A stretch of 64,000 nt of DNA from Pipra filicauda (GCF_003945595.2 NW_024104757.1:177154-241153); one strand, 5' to 3'; shown: positions 1 to 13,712, numbered from the stretch's first letter. Program-made: numbers and translations. Notes: a model not told the origin generated them from the letters alone.

Positions 1-2829
1 CAGCACATCTGCCCCGCAGGCTGATGTGGGACTAACGAGGCCCTTTGCTGTTAATGGGGCTGGGGCTGCTCCATCGGTGACAGCACAAAGCAAAGTGTCC
101 CTTATCGGGTGCCCTGTGAAGGGCTGAGGTCGCTGGTGTTGAACTTGGCACTCACCTGAGCTGCCTCTGCAATCCCAGCAGTGTGTTTCCAAGGCAGAGC
201 CTCGGGGCATTTTCCAAACATGCCAGTGTAATGGCTGAGCAAAAGGCAGACAGAAGTGCTTGTTTTTTCATGAGTTTTTCTAAAATTACTTTGGGTTCTG
301 GGGCTGTGTTTTCTCCCTTTTGTGTTTTCGCAGTGGAATCACGCTGCCTCACAGAGGTCCAGGGGAAATCAGGTGTGAAAATGGGCTCATTGTAGTTGGG
401 GGAATTTCATAAAAAATGGGTCTGTGGTCAGGAGTGTTTCATAAAGAAATGGGTCTGGCTGGGAAACTGCAAAGCTTTCTGTAGGTCCACAGCTGTGACC
501 ACCTCAGCTCACGCTGGGGGAGACTTTGCTCAGCACATCCTTCTCCTCCTCTTCCTTCTCCCAGTGTATTCCACACTGGGAATAGTTGAGCAGTTCCTAG
601 TGTGTCCCTTGCCTGGGGCAGCCAGAGGAGTGCTGGGTTTCATCCCACAGCTGTTCTCCCTTCTGAGACAAATTGCATCTTTTGAAGATGGGGGGCTGTG
701 CTTCCTCCCCGAGGTGTCTGCTGTCACCTCCCTGCAAACAGCACCTCGGCCCAGCTGCCTCGGGCTGGGGAGGGGAGAGGAGGGGGAGGTGAGAAGGAGG
801 CAATGCTGCAGCAGGCAGAGAGGCCTGACACACACCTGGGTGCTCCTGTCTTTGTGGGTGCCACATCCAGGCAGGAATGTGATGCACATAACCCGGGGTG
901 ACAGCTCCGGGCTGTTCCTGCCCTCGGCACAATCCCAGGGTTTCCTCTGGGTAGAGGCAATCCTGTCTCTGCTGCACACCAGAGCACTCATTCTCTTCTT
1001 CTCCCATCCTGAAAAGCCACCCCCAGTCACACAGCAGCCCGAGCTGCTGAGCTGGGCTCCTTCCCCAGGCCAGGGGAGGTTGGTACCTGCATTCCACGGG
1101 ATGCAGGTGGGAGTGACTGCTGGGAGCCACAGGGAACTGCAGCATCCTGAGCAGCATTTCAATCACCGCCCCCAGGGGTTTGCTAGGGCTGCTCCTCTCC
1201 AGAACCTTCCCTGTCAGCAAACACCACTGCAGGGATGTGGGATGGTGAGGAGTCAGCACAGCCTTGGGGGCACGGGGAGAGCGGCCCCAGCCTGTGTCAC
1301 ATCACAGGGGCAAACACGGCGTGAAAGACTCCACTGTGCAGCCCTTGTCCCTGTCCAAACCTGTCCAGGGACAGGGATATGGGGATGCTGCATGGACTGA
1401 CACAAAGCTGGAGCCCAGGCAGTGTTAAGCTGAGCCTGCCCCAGGCCCACTCCCTGCGTGGCTCCTGGCCAGACACATTAAATCCTCTGCTTCTCCCTCA
1501 CATGGTGAGGCCCCGGTGGGGACACTCCATCCAGGGCTGGAGCTGGCCTTGAGACAGCCCAGGGCAGCCTGGGGAGAGGGGACAGCTGGAGGGCTCCAAA
1601 CCTGCCTTAGGAGGAGACCAAGGCAGCTCAGGCTGAGCAGAGGTGACAGTGATCTCCAAATGCACAACAGAGCAGCCCATCCTCTGTTACAGCCACACAA
1701 AGTGCCCTTTGGTGTGAGAACACCTAATTTGGGGGTGTAGGGACACCTAATTTTTGCTGTAAGCTGCTCACTTCCATTTAATCCCTGTGCTCAAAGTGGG
1801 GAGCAGCCTCAGCCCCCCCTCCCAGAGCACACACAGAGGCAGGAGCTCACCTGCACAGTGTCCAGGCTGGAGGGAAGATGTCAAAACACACTAAGCACTG
1901 ACACACCAGGCCCAGTAAGAACCAGTTAAGAAAGATAGGACCTCCAAACAGTGCTGTACCCAGCAGGCATCACTGTGTCCCTGGGGAGAGGTGCAGAGCT
2001 CCAATCTGCAGCCCAGTGCTCTCACAGAGGAGTCCTGGCAATCCCAGTAAATACACACAGTGTATTAAACCTGACAGCTCCCACTGAAGCCTCGGAGAAA
2101 TGGCAGCAACGTGAACGTGCTTGACTTCTCCGGGAAGCCCAGGGCAGCTCCGGGGGGGTTTCACCTGTTTTCCTCCTGCAGCTCCTCCAGCCCCACTCCC
2201 TGCCACACCGAGCAGTGGCTGGGCTGCAGAGCCCTCCAGCAGCTCAGGGGCACGTTTTCTCCGCTGCTAAACTCACATGGCCAAGCATGTGTGTGCTGCT
2301 CCGAGCAGAGCAGCTCCCCGGAGGTCTGCAGGGAATATTTTACAGTCGCTGCATCCGGGCAGCAGCGGCAGCAGCAGCTCCCTTCCCCACTGCCCTGACA
2401 TTCAATAGGCACCGAGTCATGGAAAGAAAATGTGTTCAGTGCCTCCCCTGCCCCGGCCCGTCCTCCCTTGTGCACGGGCAGGCATGTGGAAATCATTGCC
2501 CAGCGCTGCATTTCAGCAACAATCAGAGAGGGCTGGAGTTGAAAGCTGGCTGCTAAGTCGAGGAAAACTGGCAAATGGGCCCCATGCTCCACTGCCCAGC
2601 CTGGCACGGCAGGATCTGCTCCTGCCGAGGGCTGGAGAGGCCAAACTCCCCCCCGGTATCCCTGGGAGGGCGGGGGGTGCTGCTGTGCCCCAGCCCAGCC
2701 TGTGCCCGTGGCTGTGCCCGGTGCTCACAGGGGCTGCAGTGGCTGTGGACCACCCTGCTTTAACAACAACCCTCCCCCAGTTACGTCTCTGGTGGGAATC
2801 TGCAGCTCCACAGACTCAGGAAACGTAAA
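1..2829. other. Intergenic or intronic, no gene recognised
   Basis: Unique-looking GC-rich DNA. Open frames on both strands here have no recognisable domain and overlap each other, so I read them as chance. Two - strand splice-donor-like sites are visible (exon side ends at 156, intron reading GTGAGTGCC; another near 1850 reading GTGAGC), but neither has a convincing acceptor at exon distance. If the CDK18 gene lies to the left on the - strand, as synteny with human would predict, these could belong to its 5' non-coding exons; that is inference only. Confidence 0.4.
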
Positions 2830-3103
2830 TCATAAAATCACAGAATGGTTTGGTTTGGAAGGGACCTTAAAAATCATCCAGTGCCACCCCCTGCCATGGG
2901 CAGGGACACCTTCCACCAGCCCAGGTTGCTCCAAGCCCCGTCCAACCTGGCCTTGGACACTCCCAGGGATGGGGCAGCCACAGCTTCTCTGGGCAACCTG
3001 TACCAGGGCCTCCCCCCCTCACAGGGAAGAATTCCATCTTCACAACCAGTCAAAACCTTCCCTCTTTCCATCTGAAGCCATTCCCCCTTGTCCTGTCACT
3101 CCA
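2830..3103 (-). mobile_element. CR1 LINE fragment, 3' end
   Basis: Reads as the reverse complement of the CR1 3' terminus: a 'cacagaatggtttgg' start, then 'ttggaagggacctt', 'ccatgggcagggacacc', 'cttggacactcccaggg' and 'cagcttctctgggcaacctg', ending near 'ccattcccccttgtcctgtc'. It is 5'-truncated and non-coding, as nearly all avian CR1 copies are. Confidence 0.93.
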
Positions 3104-6100
3104 AAAAAGGGAATATTGTTATTCCCATTTTACAGGCAGGTGAATTGAGGAGCATGAGGAACTGGGACAAGTTCAGACATCCTTGTTAACACATCCCTGT
3201 CCCAGAGCCGAGGGAGTTCCACAGGGTCTCCCTGCAAATCTCCATCAACATTCCAAACTGAGCCCAGATACCTGCAGGCTGCTCTTGTCCCACGTGGGAA
3301 TTGGCTCTCTGTGATCCCAAATCACCCTGAGACCAAACTCAGTGTGAACCCCTGTGGGACACAAAGTCACCGTCCCCAAGGTGGCCACAGCACAGCTGAC
3401 CATGGCAACCACGAGGCCAATTGCAGACCCGAGAATCCGGCAGCATCTCCCCCTAATTTTGTCCATGGAGCATCACCATAACAACAGCTCCACCAATCCA
3501 TGCCAGAGATTCAGGCACTTAGCAACCAGGAGCTGCCAAATTGCAAAACAAAGTGAAAAATATGCACAAAGTCTTCCCTCCACGGTCCCACTGGAGAGTG
3601 CAGAGCTCCAGCTCTGGTGGGCAAAGCCGGACAGACACCAAAACTTCTCCCACATCCAGGAGCTCTGGAGCCAAGGCATCCTTTGCCCTGCCTGTGGTGT
3701 CACTGGAAGGTGAGTTTGGCCTTTGTTTTTGGCGTTCCAGTGTGTGCTCCCCCCTCCCTTGCACAGCAAAGGGAGGGAGGTTCAGTGTGAAGGCAATGCT
3801 GGCACATGGGGGCTGTCACCCTGACTGTCACCCAGCCACAGGACCTGCAGGAAGTGCTCTGCCTGAAGGTTTCCAGGTGGGTTTAGCAGCTGTTTCACAG
3901 GGGTTAAATCCCCTCAGGTGCCAGCACGGAGTTCAAAGGGAACCCAGGCTGTCCCCAAGGAGTTTGCTCTGCCAGCGGACCTTGTCCCCTGTCACCCTGG
4001 CGAGGCAAGTGCAGGGAGGAGATAAGTTGTTTTTTTCAGAGAACAATCCATCTCCCTCCCACTGAGTCATGACAAGCTTCCCCTTTGCAGGCAGTTCACG
4101 GGGTGAGCTGGAGGCTGAACAGCAGGATGGGGGTGAGTCAGTGCACCCAGGGCTTAAAGCTGCTTCCTCCCGGGACCAAGGAGCACTGGGGCTGAAGTTC
4201 TGGGGGGGGACGTGTCTGAGCAAGCCCAGCAGATGCTTCTCTCTGTCAGAGTACACCAGACACACCAGCAAAGTGCCTGGTGCTTTCCTGCTTGGGCTGG
4301 GAGCAGAAATACAGAAATACCCGGAGCACAGAACATCCCATGGGGTTCTCCAGCCCAAACCAGTAAGACCCCAGTTAGCAGGATAAAATCCTGTGGCCCA
4401 GGCAGTGCAGGAGAATAAGGGCTTTTCTGAGCCCTTGGCCACAGGGATACATGGATGGATGGATGGATGGATGGGTGGGACAGGAGGAGCCATGGCAGCA
4501 GGCTGGCAATATTCGTCAAGAACAGCTTGGGTGGCACCAGAAAGGGACTCCCTCACTGCTGGCTCTGGCAGCCTCAGGATGGTAAGCCAGGATTTGCTGC
4601 TTGCCTCGCAGTCTGTTTGCTATTTTCAGCCCAAATGAGGAATCCAGCCCAGCTCTGGCTTCCCAAAACATTGATTCAGGCATAAACTTCAGAGGGCATT
4701 AGAGGGGATGATAAATGTGAGAGCGTTTCCAAAAAAGAGAGCCAAGAATGGGCTCGAACAGCAGTGCTGCACACATGCACGGTGGGGCACAGAGAAAAGC
4801 ACCCCTGAGAGGGCAGGAATGGCAGGGATATGCCCAAGAAAGATCCCTGGCTTAGCTGGGAGCAGAGTGGGTGCAGTCCCACCTTCACACATATGCCGGT
4901 GCTTGTGCCAGCCGAGCTCGTGTTGTCTGGGAGCCTCTCCAGCCCACACGAGTCTGTCGAGGCTGCTGGAGCTGATGTTCACCCCACACTGCCTCCTCTC
5001 CAGTCTGACATCCCCCACCCTTGCTGTTATAATTAGGGAATTGGAGCAGATGGCAGCAGAGTTAGCTGGAAAGAGGAAAATCTCATCCACAGCTGCCGCT
5101 CGCTGCGTGCGAGTCCTTCCCTCCGAGGCAGGTCGGGCTGACAGCTCTGTGATCAGAGGGGAAGCTGCTGGGGCTGGGTGCTGCAACAACATCCCCAAAA
5201 GTCTCTCAGCTGGGGGCTGGGGGCTGGGGGAGGGCGCCAGGAACACCGTGGGCACAGGGAGTGAACCACAGCGTGGCCAGAGACCAGGCACTGGTGGCAC
5301 CGCAGGGACCACGGGCTGGGCTCCCTCCTCCCCGCTGCCCCCGAGGGGCTGGGTGAGCTCCTGGAGGTCTGTGCACCTCGGTGTCAGCTCCTGTTTTCAT
5401 CCCAGCAGGCTTTAGGGAAACCTGCACTGGAATAAACCACTGCTCTAGTTTCCTCCCTGCCCAGCAAACGCTCCCAACAACTGCTCTGTGCTGCTTCTCC
5501 CCGGGCACAAACAGAACTGGTGCAGGCAGGACACACAAGGACCTTGCCCCTTCCTTCCCTGCCAGCAAACATCCGTGTGTCAGCAGCAAAGGGCAGAGAG
5601 AAATTCCTGGAGGTAAGACCTGGCAAAGCCTCTCAGGACTGGCTGCATCCCAGGGAAAACCCTTGGCATCCCAGGGATAGCACAGGTCCTGCTCTGGGCT
5701 GTGCAGGGGAGGGGAGATGGGCTTTCAGGGTGCCCAGGATGTGTTTTGTCTGGTGCTGAGGCATCTGCCCAGAAGAAAACCACCAGTGCCCAGTGGAGGC
5801 AGCTCCCTGCAAGGCAGGGACTGGGGAGAATCTCCAGCACAAGCCTCTTCCTTGCTGAATTCACCTGTATTAGTTCATTAGTGCTGTGATTCCCCAGGCA
5901 ATAAATGCTTTAATGGCACATCGAGTCCCTCCTGCTCGAAACTGCAGCCCTGCTGTCCCAAGAGTCTGACCCCCTCTGCCCTGACAGGCTGCAGAGAAAC
6001 TTTCCTGCTGCCTTCTTCTGGCTGGAAGAGGCTCAGGATTCCTTCCAAGAGGTGCTGAGTGCTCGGTGGGAGCTCCACAGCTCTCGGCCTCATCCTGCCC

Positions 6101-8200
6101 TTGGCTGGTCCAGTTTTCTGAGGGCTGAGCCCCCCCACAGTGAAATCCCTGGGAGCCAGGGGCTGCTCAGCTCAGCATCCCACCCACAGTGTCACAGGAG
6201 GGCTCCGGGGCTGCTGATGTCACCAAAGGGCTCTCAGGGCTGTCGATGTCACCAAAGGGCTCCTCCCAGGGCTGTTGGTGCTCTGCTTAAAACCAGAGGG
6301 AAATGCTGCCTTTGCAGGAATTTCTAGCCTCGGGGTACAAAGCACGAGGCTGTTCCATCCCCGTGCACCAAACAACTCGATCAGAAGCTTTCCCAAATCT
6401 CAGAAAAACAGCTCTGGAGGCTCATCCAGTCGTGGTGCCTCACACAGTCCCGGTGCTCTGCCCCAGAGCGGGGTGCCCTGGCACTGGAGGCTGCAGCAGG
6501 TCCGGGCAGAGATCACCCTTCCCCAGGCTCCAGCAGCATCCAAGGGGCCTCAGAGCAGGACTTCAAAGGGCTCCACGTGTCCCGTGCCAGATGGAGCAGG
6601 CTGGAAGTGGCTGGAAGTGGTGGGTGGGGTGGTACATGTGCGACCCCACGAGGGCACAGAGCCAGAGCAGCCCCGGGGACGATTCTGAGATCAGAGCAAC
6701 CCCAGTGCTGAGCTGTGCCCTCCCCTCCCCTGTGCCTTGGAGACATCCAGCACTGCCCCACCATCTGCCAGCACTGGCATTCCTGCAGCCCAGCCACTGA
6801 TGCCACTATTTTTGACTAAGTAAGGCAGTTCCAGGAAAAAAAAAAACAACATAAATTGAAATACAGGTTTAAGGCAGGACTGTTCTGGATAAATCTGCTC
6901 TCTTGTTGTCTCACAGATTTAATCAATTAGCACCACAGAAGAGGTCTGCATTTGCAGATGCTGGGGCTGGTTCTCCTTGTGTTCATGCTGCTGCCAGTCG
7001 GGAATCAAGTCCACAAAACTACAGAGAGCAAGAGGAAAATACCAGTTGTGTTGCCCAGCACACAGCCTTCACTTGCTGGGTTTAGAGCTCCTCAGAAGCC
7101 CCTGGGGTATAACCAACTTATTTATAGCTGTTTACTTACTAAACACACACAAGGGAAGGCCAAATGTCAAGGCACTGCTGCAACTGAGCTGGGCCCTGCA
7201 CATCACACACGGGGATGCTGGGCCTGCTCGGGAGCTGGGGATGGAGCAGAGCCAGCCAAGGAATGTGGGTCCTGCCTGGAAGCTGGTGCTGCTTGTAACC
7301 CCCCACCCCAAACATCTGGGAACCCATCACCTCCTGACTGGGGGGTCACCTGTCCCAGGAGTGCAGTCCCCATTTATCTGCCTGTACAGATGATCTCCTC
7401 CTTGGGCTTTCATATTTTTAGCCCTTTCACACGAGCAGCTAACAAGGAAATGTCCAAGCCAGGTGTCACACACAGAGAAGAGGTGATGGGGCTCATCCAA
7501 GGGCGGTGGGAATGTGTTCCCAGAGCACTGCCTGGGACCCCTCCAAAACTTAGGTGAATCTTGGTGTCACTGCTGCCAAGTCCTTTATCCTCTCCTTATG
7601 AAATATTCCAGGGAAATGTGTGCTTCCAGCACAGGCACTGAGGTTTTGCAGGAGGGCAGAGCACCCTCCCCATGCCTGGTGGCCTGAAGGAATGATTTTC
7701 CAGGGGCTCTGTCCCCATCCTGCTTTGTGCCGGACCCTGCTGGGAAAGCCCCAGTTGGCATCTCCCACGGGATGGAACACCTTCCAGGCTGGCAGGAGCC
7801 TGGATCCAGCAGTGTGCCAGTGCTCCCTGCCCAGCTGGGCAGGGTGGAGCAGGGTGAGCTCCCCGGGATGGAGCAGGCACAGCTGATCAGCCGTGACTCA
7901 GCACCGCCCCGAGTGTGAGGAATGAGGGCTGACCCTGTGCCAAGGGGCAAACCCTGCTCCTGGCTGTCACCTGGCACTGCCCAGCCCACAGGAAGCACAG
8001 GTGCTCCCAGGCAGGCACAGGCAGGTCCTGCCAGGCTCACAGACCGGGGCTGTGGTTGGTCTGGCTGGCTGTGAGCAGAAGGACGTGGTCCAGGACAGGC
8101 ACCTGGACATCTGGGTTGGGCCGCCTGTGAAGGGCTGCACATAATCCAAGTGTCCAGGAGTTCTGTTTAGAGGAGGAAAAAGAGGAGCCCAGTCATTTGG
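3104..8200. other. Intergenic or intronic, no gene recognised
   Basis: About 5 kb of GC-rich unique sequence. It contains a short GGAT repeat (listed separately), a small duplication around 6213-6265 in which 'gatgtcaccaaagggct' occurs twice, and an AP-1-like 'tgagtcat' near 4063. No splice-bounded exon or known protein motif was found on either strand. Confidence 0.4.
4451..4475. repeat. (GGAT)n microsatellite
   Basis: About six tandem GGAT units, followed by one degenerate ggt unit. Confidence 0.9.
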
Positions 8201-8201
8201 A

Positions 8202-8425
8202 GTCGTGCCAGAGGAGGGTCAGGTTGGATCTCAGGAAGAGGTTCTTCCCCCAGAGGGTGGTCGGGCACTGACCAGGGTCCCCAGAGCAGTGGGCACGTCC
8301 CCAAGGCTGCCAGAGCTCCAGGAGGGTTTGGACAATGCTCTCAGGGACAGGGGGGATTTTGGGGTGTCCGGGAGTTGGACTTGATGATCCTTGTGGGCTC
8401 TTTCCAATGCAGGATATTCCAGGGG
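8202..8425 (+). mobile_element. CR1 LINE fragment, 3' end (diverged)
   Basis: Runs in CR1 sense orientation: 'gaggagggtcaggttgga', a 'caggaagaggttcttcccc' block, 'ccccagagcagtgggcac', then the tail 'ttggacttgatgatcctt' and 'gggctctttccaatgcagg'. It is older and more diverged than the copies at 16.8 or 47.4 kb. Confidence 0.85.
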
Positions 8426-9470
8426 TTTATGGTCTCTCTGGGATGTTTGGGCACATCATCTGGGGTCCAGAAGTGACACAAGTGACACCAGGCAGCCCCC
8501 CTGCATGGAGCAGGCCTGGGGGGCCCAGAGCATGGCCCTGGGCAGGCTGTGCTCCTGCAGTCCTGCTCTGGGGAGCAGGATACAAGGCATTTTTCCCTGG
8601 GTAGGGGGCAGTCAGCATCATGGATAATTGCAGGAGCCTTTTCCTGGAGAAGGGGCTTTTCCCCTTGTGCCCCGTGTCCCTCTTTGATCCCTTCCTGGCT
8701 CTTTTCTCCAGCCCTCAGCTCCTTGGCTGTCCTGTCCCCCTGCTCCAGGCACAGGCAGGCTGTCCCCGGATTCCGAGGCGATCGCGGGAGTTTTTGGAAA
8801 ATGCTTCCACCTCGTGGTCCTCTGGAGAAACGACTGCCTGGGAAACGCCGGGTTGCTCCCCTGAAGCCCGGAGAGACGCAGAACCCGGGCCGTGCTCTCT
8901 GCTCGCTCTGGTGCCTGGGACGTCCCTCTGCTCAGCCCTGGCACTGCCCGGGTGCTGCTGCATCCAGGGACGGGCACGGGCGCATCCCGGGGGATAAGCA
9001 CGGGCTGTCCCCGGGGCTGAGGAGGAGTTAAAGCACCCCGTGGTCTGTTCAAACCCAGTCCTCCCAGTGCTCCCAGCCCGCGTGTGCTCACACGAGCGCC
9101 TGCAGAGCTCAGCCCCGGGTGCCGGAGCTGCCGAACCAGTTCTGCCGGGGGACAGCACCGCCACTCCTGGGTCCCCTCCAAACGCTGCCTGTGCAGGCAG
9201 GTGGGGTGGGGAAGGAGTGGAACGGCCTTGAGTGCACGGTGGGAAGCACCAGGCACCTTGTCACTGCACCAGGCAGCCTCCCCTGGCTGGGAAGTGCTGC
9301 AGGGAGGGGGATCACAGCCCTGTGGGGGTCCCTGTCCCGCTTCTGCCACCAGCACAGTCTGAAACGCTGGGAAAGGCACTTCTGCTGCATCCTGGGAGAT
9401 CCCTGATCTCCAATTCTCCAGGAAAAAAACATCAGCTTTCACAAAGATCTCCTGCTAGGACATAGAGGTG
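8426..9470. other. Intergenic, moderately CpG-rich
   Basis: The part from about 8740 to 9240 has a higher CpG density than its flanks (for example around 'ccgaggcgatcgcggg'). Overlapping open frames on both strands show no domain. No TATA, splice pair or RNA gene was recognised. Confidence 0.35.
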
Positions 9471-9740
9471 TTCATAGAATCACAGAATCCTCAAATAGTT
9501 TGGGTTGGAAGAGACCTTGGAGATCACCCAGTGCCACCCCCTGTCATGGTTCCACTGTCCCAGGTTGCTCCAACCTGGCCTTGGACACTCCCAGGGATGG
9601 GGCAGCCACAGCTTCTCTGGGCAACCTGTGCCAGAGCCTCCCCACGCTCCCAGGGAAGAATTCCTTCCCAATATCTCACCTGAACCTCCCTTCCTTCAGC
9701 TTAAAGCCATTAAAGTTGTTCTGGCTGGGGTTTGTGCAGG
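9471..9740 (-). mobile_element. CR1 LINE fragment, 3' end
   Basis: Begins with the CR1 terminal motif 'tcatagaatcacagaatc', then 'gggttggaagagacctt', 'caacctggccttggacac' and 'gcagccacagcttctctg', and fades out near 'taaagccattaaagttg'. Confidence 0.93.
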
Positions 9741-11219
9741 ATCAGGATGAAACACTTGCAGTTTTCTCCCAGGCCACAACTGTTACACTTCACATTAAAC
9801 GTTTCTGAGACAAATGATCCCTCTCTTGCAATTCTCAGGCGACGTCTCGTTTCTCCACAAACAGCCTCCTGCCCTGCTGGCAGGTGGATTTTGGAGAAAC
9901 CACTTAAAAACCTGGCAGAGCTTTCTTTCCCCACATGCTGCTACAGGAACCAGGTGGGCCTTTGTGAGAACACTGGGATTTAGGGCGGCTGAAACATCCC
10001 CAAGGATGGATTAACTGTCCCTCCTTTCTTCCCTCCGTGGAGCTCGGCAAGTGCTGTAGAAATCCAGCTCAGAATGTGTATTTTAGAGGATGTAACCCCT
10101 CTTTTCCAAACAGTTTTCAGTCTCAATATTAACTGCAGCTGAGCTGTCCTGCAGCTTGCAAGGCTGTGAACCCCCTGCAGGAAGGGATGTTCTGCTCACC
10201 TGTGCCTGCCCAGCAGCAAACACAGCCTGACCACATCCCTGATCCTGTGAACATCACATTTCCCCCCCCCCCCCACACACTCCAGCCTTGCAGGAACTCA
10301 CCACCCTGCTCATCCACATGCTGGGGTGACCTGCCCCTGGGCAGCAGCACCAGAAATCCCTGTTTGTCAGCAGTTCTCCAAGTTCCTGGGGCTTTGCCAG
10401 GTCACCAAGGTGTTTAACTCCAGCCAGCAGTGCCCCAGGTCCAGAGGTGCTGCCGAAATCTTCCTCCTGTGCATCAAACAAATGGCAAAGTCCTCAGTTC
10501 CCACACAGAGAATGGGATGCTCTTGCAGCCTCGGGGTCTACTGAGGAATAAAACACATAGAAGGAATTCTCTGCCACCCTAAGGATCTCCCCTGCCCAAA
10601 GAGAGGTGAGTGGGTGTTTGCTGAGCTTAGTTTTGTAGCAGTGGTGGTGTAAAGTGATGATGTTTTTAGTAGTTTTTGCTTTTATTAAAAAACAAAGTCC
10701 ACGAAGATGGCAAATCCATTTGTGCAAAACACACCCTCTAATGCCAGGGAGAGGAGCAGAGTGCCATGGCAGTGCTGCAGTGGGGTGGCAGAGCGGGATC
10801 AGAGATGGGAAGTGCCCTCACACCCTCACTGAGGTGGCAGCTGCTTCCCCACAGCCAGGAAAGGGGCTCCCCATCCCTGATCCTGTGGAGACTCTGCACA
10901 GAAGTGACATCCCTGCTGTCACAGCCAACACCACACACACGGCAGAAACCTTTCAGAAGACACAACCAGGCTGCTCGTGTCCCATTTGTGCTCACACAAT
11001 CCCTGACCCAGCCTCAGCTTGAACAGTCTGCGGAGTGAAAGCCATTCCCGGGAGGAATCGGGAATTAATGCAGCAGAGTGAGCAAACCTGCAAAGCACAA
11101 TACGTGTGCTTGGAAATGGTGGTACCCAAGAGACACAGCGGGGCTCCTTGTAATCACACAGGGCTGGACTCATTTCTCCTGTTATAAAGGACCTCAAATT
11201 TTGCAAGAAAAGTGGTTTT
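9741..11219. other. Intergenic, no gene recognised
   Basis: Mixed-composition DNA with a short poly-C tract at 10261-10274 that would slip during sequencing. No gene signal is visible. Confidence 0.4.
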
Positions 11220-12660
11220 GGTTGCAGGGGGAGCTTTCCCAGCGGGACTTGAGTGAAACTCGGCGGCTCCACCGGTGTTTGCAGAGAGCCTGGGAGAGCA
11301 GCCCCGCACAAACGCTGGATTCTCCCGCTGCCACCGCTTTAGACATTCGGCTTTCACCCGGCAAGATCGATCCTGCACGGGGCCGACAGGTAACAGGTAG
11401 GCAGGGTTTGAAGAAGGCTTATAGCCGGCTTCCTTTTCCCGGGAACACAACGCGGGGAGAGGCATCTTTAAAGGCAGGCAGGACACGGCCCCTGCTCTCC
11501 TGGCCGGGGCTCAAGCGAAGATCGCTCCCCGTTAATGAGAAGGAAGTCGGGAGCGGCGGGATCGGGAAGCGCTTTGTTCAGCCCATACGGCCAGTTGGCA
11601 CGTCGGGACCTACCGGGGGTTAATCAAAAGGCGGTGAGAAACCTGCCAGTCGCCATACGAGCCGCCGTCCCGAGGAAATTAAAAAATCAGGCACCATATG
11701 CCGCGCGGCCCCGGGGAGGGAGCGGAGCGTCGGGAGCGGCGTCCGCATCTGCCCGGGGCGGGTGCGCTCCGGGCCGGGAGGGAGGGAGGGAGGGGGGTCC
11801 GGCACCTCCTGCCCCCGCCCTCCCGGGCAAGGACAGCGCCGGGGAAATGAGGGGAGCCGAGGGGAAGGATGACACATGTTCAGCCCGGCCCAGTGGCAGA
11901 GCAGCCGGCGAGGCAGAGCCAATGGCTGCTTTTCATGCTCAGTGAGTCCGTCCACCTCCACCCCCCTCCCCGGGTCCTTAAGTTGCAGCTTTTAACTACC
12001 TCGGTGTTCAAAGCAAATATGATGCTCAGCGTGAACAGAAGGAAGAGCCTGCTGACAGGTAGACAGCATGGACACTGATCCCGGCAGGGCCGGCTGCTGA
12101 GAGAGGTACGTGCTTTCCAAGGCAGGGATCCGAAAGCAATCACATTTGGGATGCAAACTCGGAGCAGACTTTAATTTTCCAGCAGGGGGAATATGGAAAT
12201 CTGGCTCGCTCGAAATGATTCATCTCCCCCCCCGCCCCGTTCCCACCACCGCCACCTCCCCTCCCCCTGCGTCCTCTCCCCATCCCTCCCAGCACAAACG
12301 CTTCGCCGCAGCCTCTCCATCCCGGTACCTCCGCCCTGGGAGTCCTGGCGCTCCCCGCTAAAACCGGGAGCGGAGGTTTAAGCGGGACCTGGGGACAGGG
12401 TGGTCCCCGCGGGGTGGGTGGGCTCGGGAGCCGGAGCAGGGGCAGGTTGGCTCGTGCCAGAGGCTGAGCGGGGATCCCGGCTGGCAAGAACCATCCCTGG
12501 GGAGCCGGCACGGCCCTGCCCGGCTCACGGGAGGCAGCCGGGGGCTCTCCCGAACGGCCGCTTTTCCCTGACAAGTGTCAGAGCCCGGCGCTCCCAGCGG
12601 AGGGAGGGGAGGGCAGGGGGGAGCGGTGGAGCAGGGCCGTGGCAGAGTTAAGCTCCCCTC
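11220..12660 (+). promoter_or_regulatory. CpG-rich patch, possible promoter or first exon
   Basis: CpG dinucleotides are dense between about 11220 and 12660. A CCAAT box lies near 11918. On the + strand there is a strong donor, GAGAG then GTACGT, with the exon side ending at 12105, and weaker donors near 11390. This fits an upstream first exon of a + strand transcript such as the miR-135 host, but no acceptor can be linked to it and no coding sequence is recognised. The - strand could equally be used. Boundaries are judged by eye. Confidence 0.4.
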
Positions 12661-13460
12661 TCCAAGGGCTTTGTGCTCAAAGGCGACCCTGACCCAGCCC
12701 TGCGTTAATCTCACCCATGTCCCCTGCCCTGGTCTGGGGAGAGGGGAGGGGGAGGCCTGGCCCAAGGATGTCTCTTCCAGGCACTGTTGCTGGTTGTGTG
12801 AGCCCTGGTTGTGTTTGCTGATTCGGGGGAGACCCTCTCCTTTGGCTGGAGTGTGTCCGACCTCTGCGTGGCTGTTGCAGACAGAGAATCCCCCCACACG
12901 TCTGGGTGGCACCTCTGGGGAGGCAGAGGGAGGTGGGGGTGACACTGGTGTGACAAAGCCCCTCCTCTGGTGGCAGAGGAAAGTGGCTTCTCTCGCGTTA
13001 CCGTGTGGGAGGTGTCGGGACTTGCTGCTCCCGGGATTTCTGTGCGATTCCTTCTCACGTTTATAAACACAGAGCTGTTTTCTCAGGCACATCCAGGAGA
13101 ATTAAAAAGGGGGGAGTTGTGGGGATCCTCCAGCCAGAGCTAGCAGGATCTCCCTGCCTCCTGGGTAGCTTGGAAGAACTTTGATGGGCTTGAGAAGAAG
13201 AGGGGAGCCGTGGTGTGCATCCCCTGAGCTCAGCTTTGCTCTGCCCCACCCCGGGGATGGACACAGGGCAGAGTCCTGAGCCAGGGCTGCTCTCAGCGGC
13301 CCCGTTTCCCATTTCCACCCTCCCTGCTGTCGGAGGTGATTCTTGCGTCTGTGCCGGTATAAACATTGTCGAACAAATCCTTCCTGGCGGTGATGCCATC
13401 AGGTGGCGCTTGGGAATAGGCAGCGTCGCTGTGGGACTCTGGAGAGGGAACACTTGTTGC
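12661..13460. other. Intergenic, nothing recognised
   Basis: GC-rich unique sequence between a CpG-rich patch and a minisatellite. No supported exon or RNA. Confidence 0.4.
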
Positions 13461-13712
13461 TGTGAGCTGCACATTGACAGGGCACGGGGAGACGGGGCAC
13501 CCAGAGCCACTGTGAGCTGCACATGGCACGGGGAGCAGGGAGATGGGACACCCAAAGCCCCTGGGAGCTGCGCATGGCACTGGGAACAGGGAGATGGGAC
13601 ACCCAAAGCCCCTGGGAGCTGCACAAGGAACAGGGAGATGGGATACCCAGAGCCACTGTGAGCTGCACAGGGAACAGGGAACAGGGAGATGGGATACCCA
13701 GAGCCACTGGTC
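13461..13712. repeat. Minisatellite, about 50-bp unit, about 5 copies
   Basis: The block 'gagctgcacatggcac' recurs at 13464, 13514, 13565, 13616 and 13660 (spacings 50, 51, 51 and 44), each followed by 'gggagatgggacaccca' or close variants. Stop-free frames here, especially on the - strand, are repeat artefacts. Confidence 0.93.

Noticed and set aside
396..1400. 334-codon + frame near the left edge
   Set aside because: It has no recognisable domain, several overlapping frames on the other strand and no splice or promoter signals. Chance in GC-rich DNA is likely.
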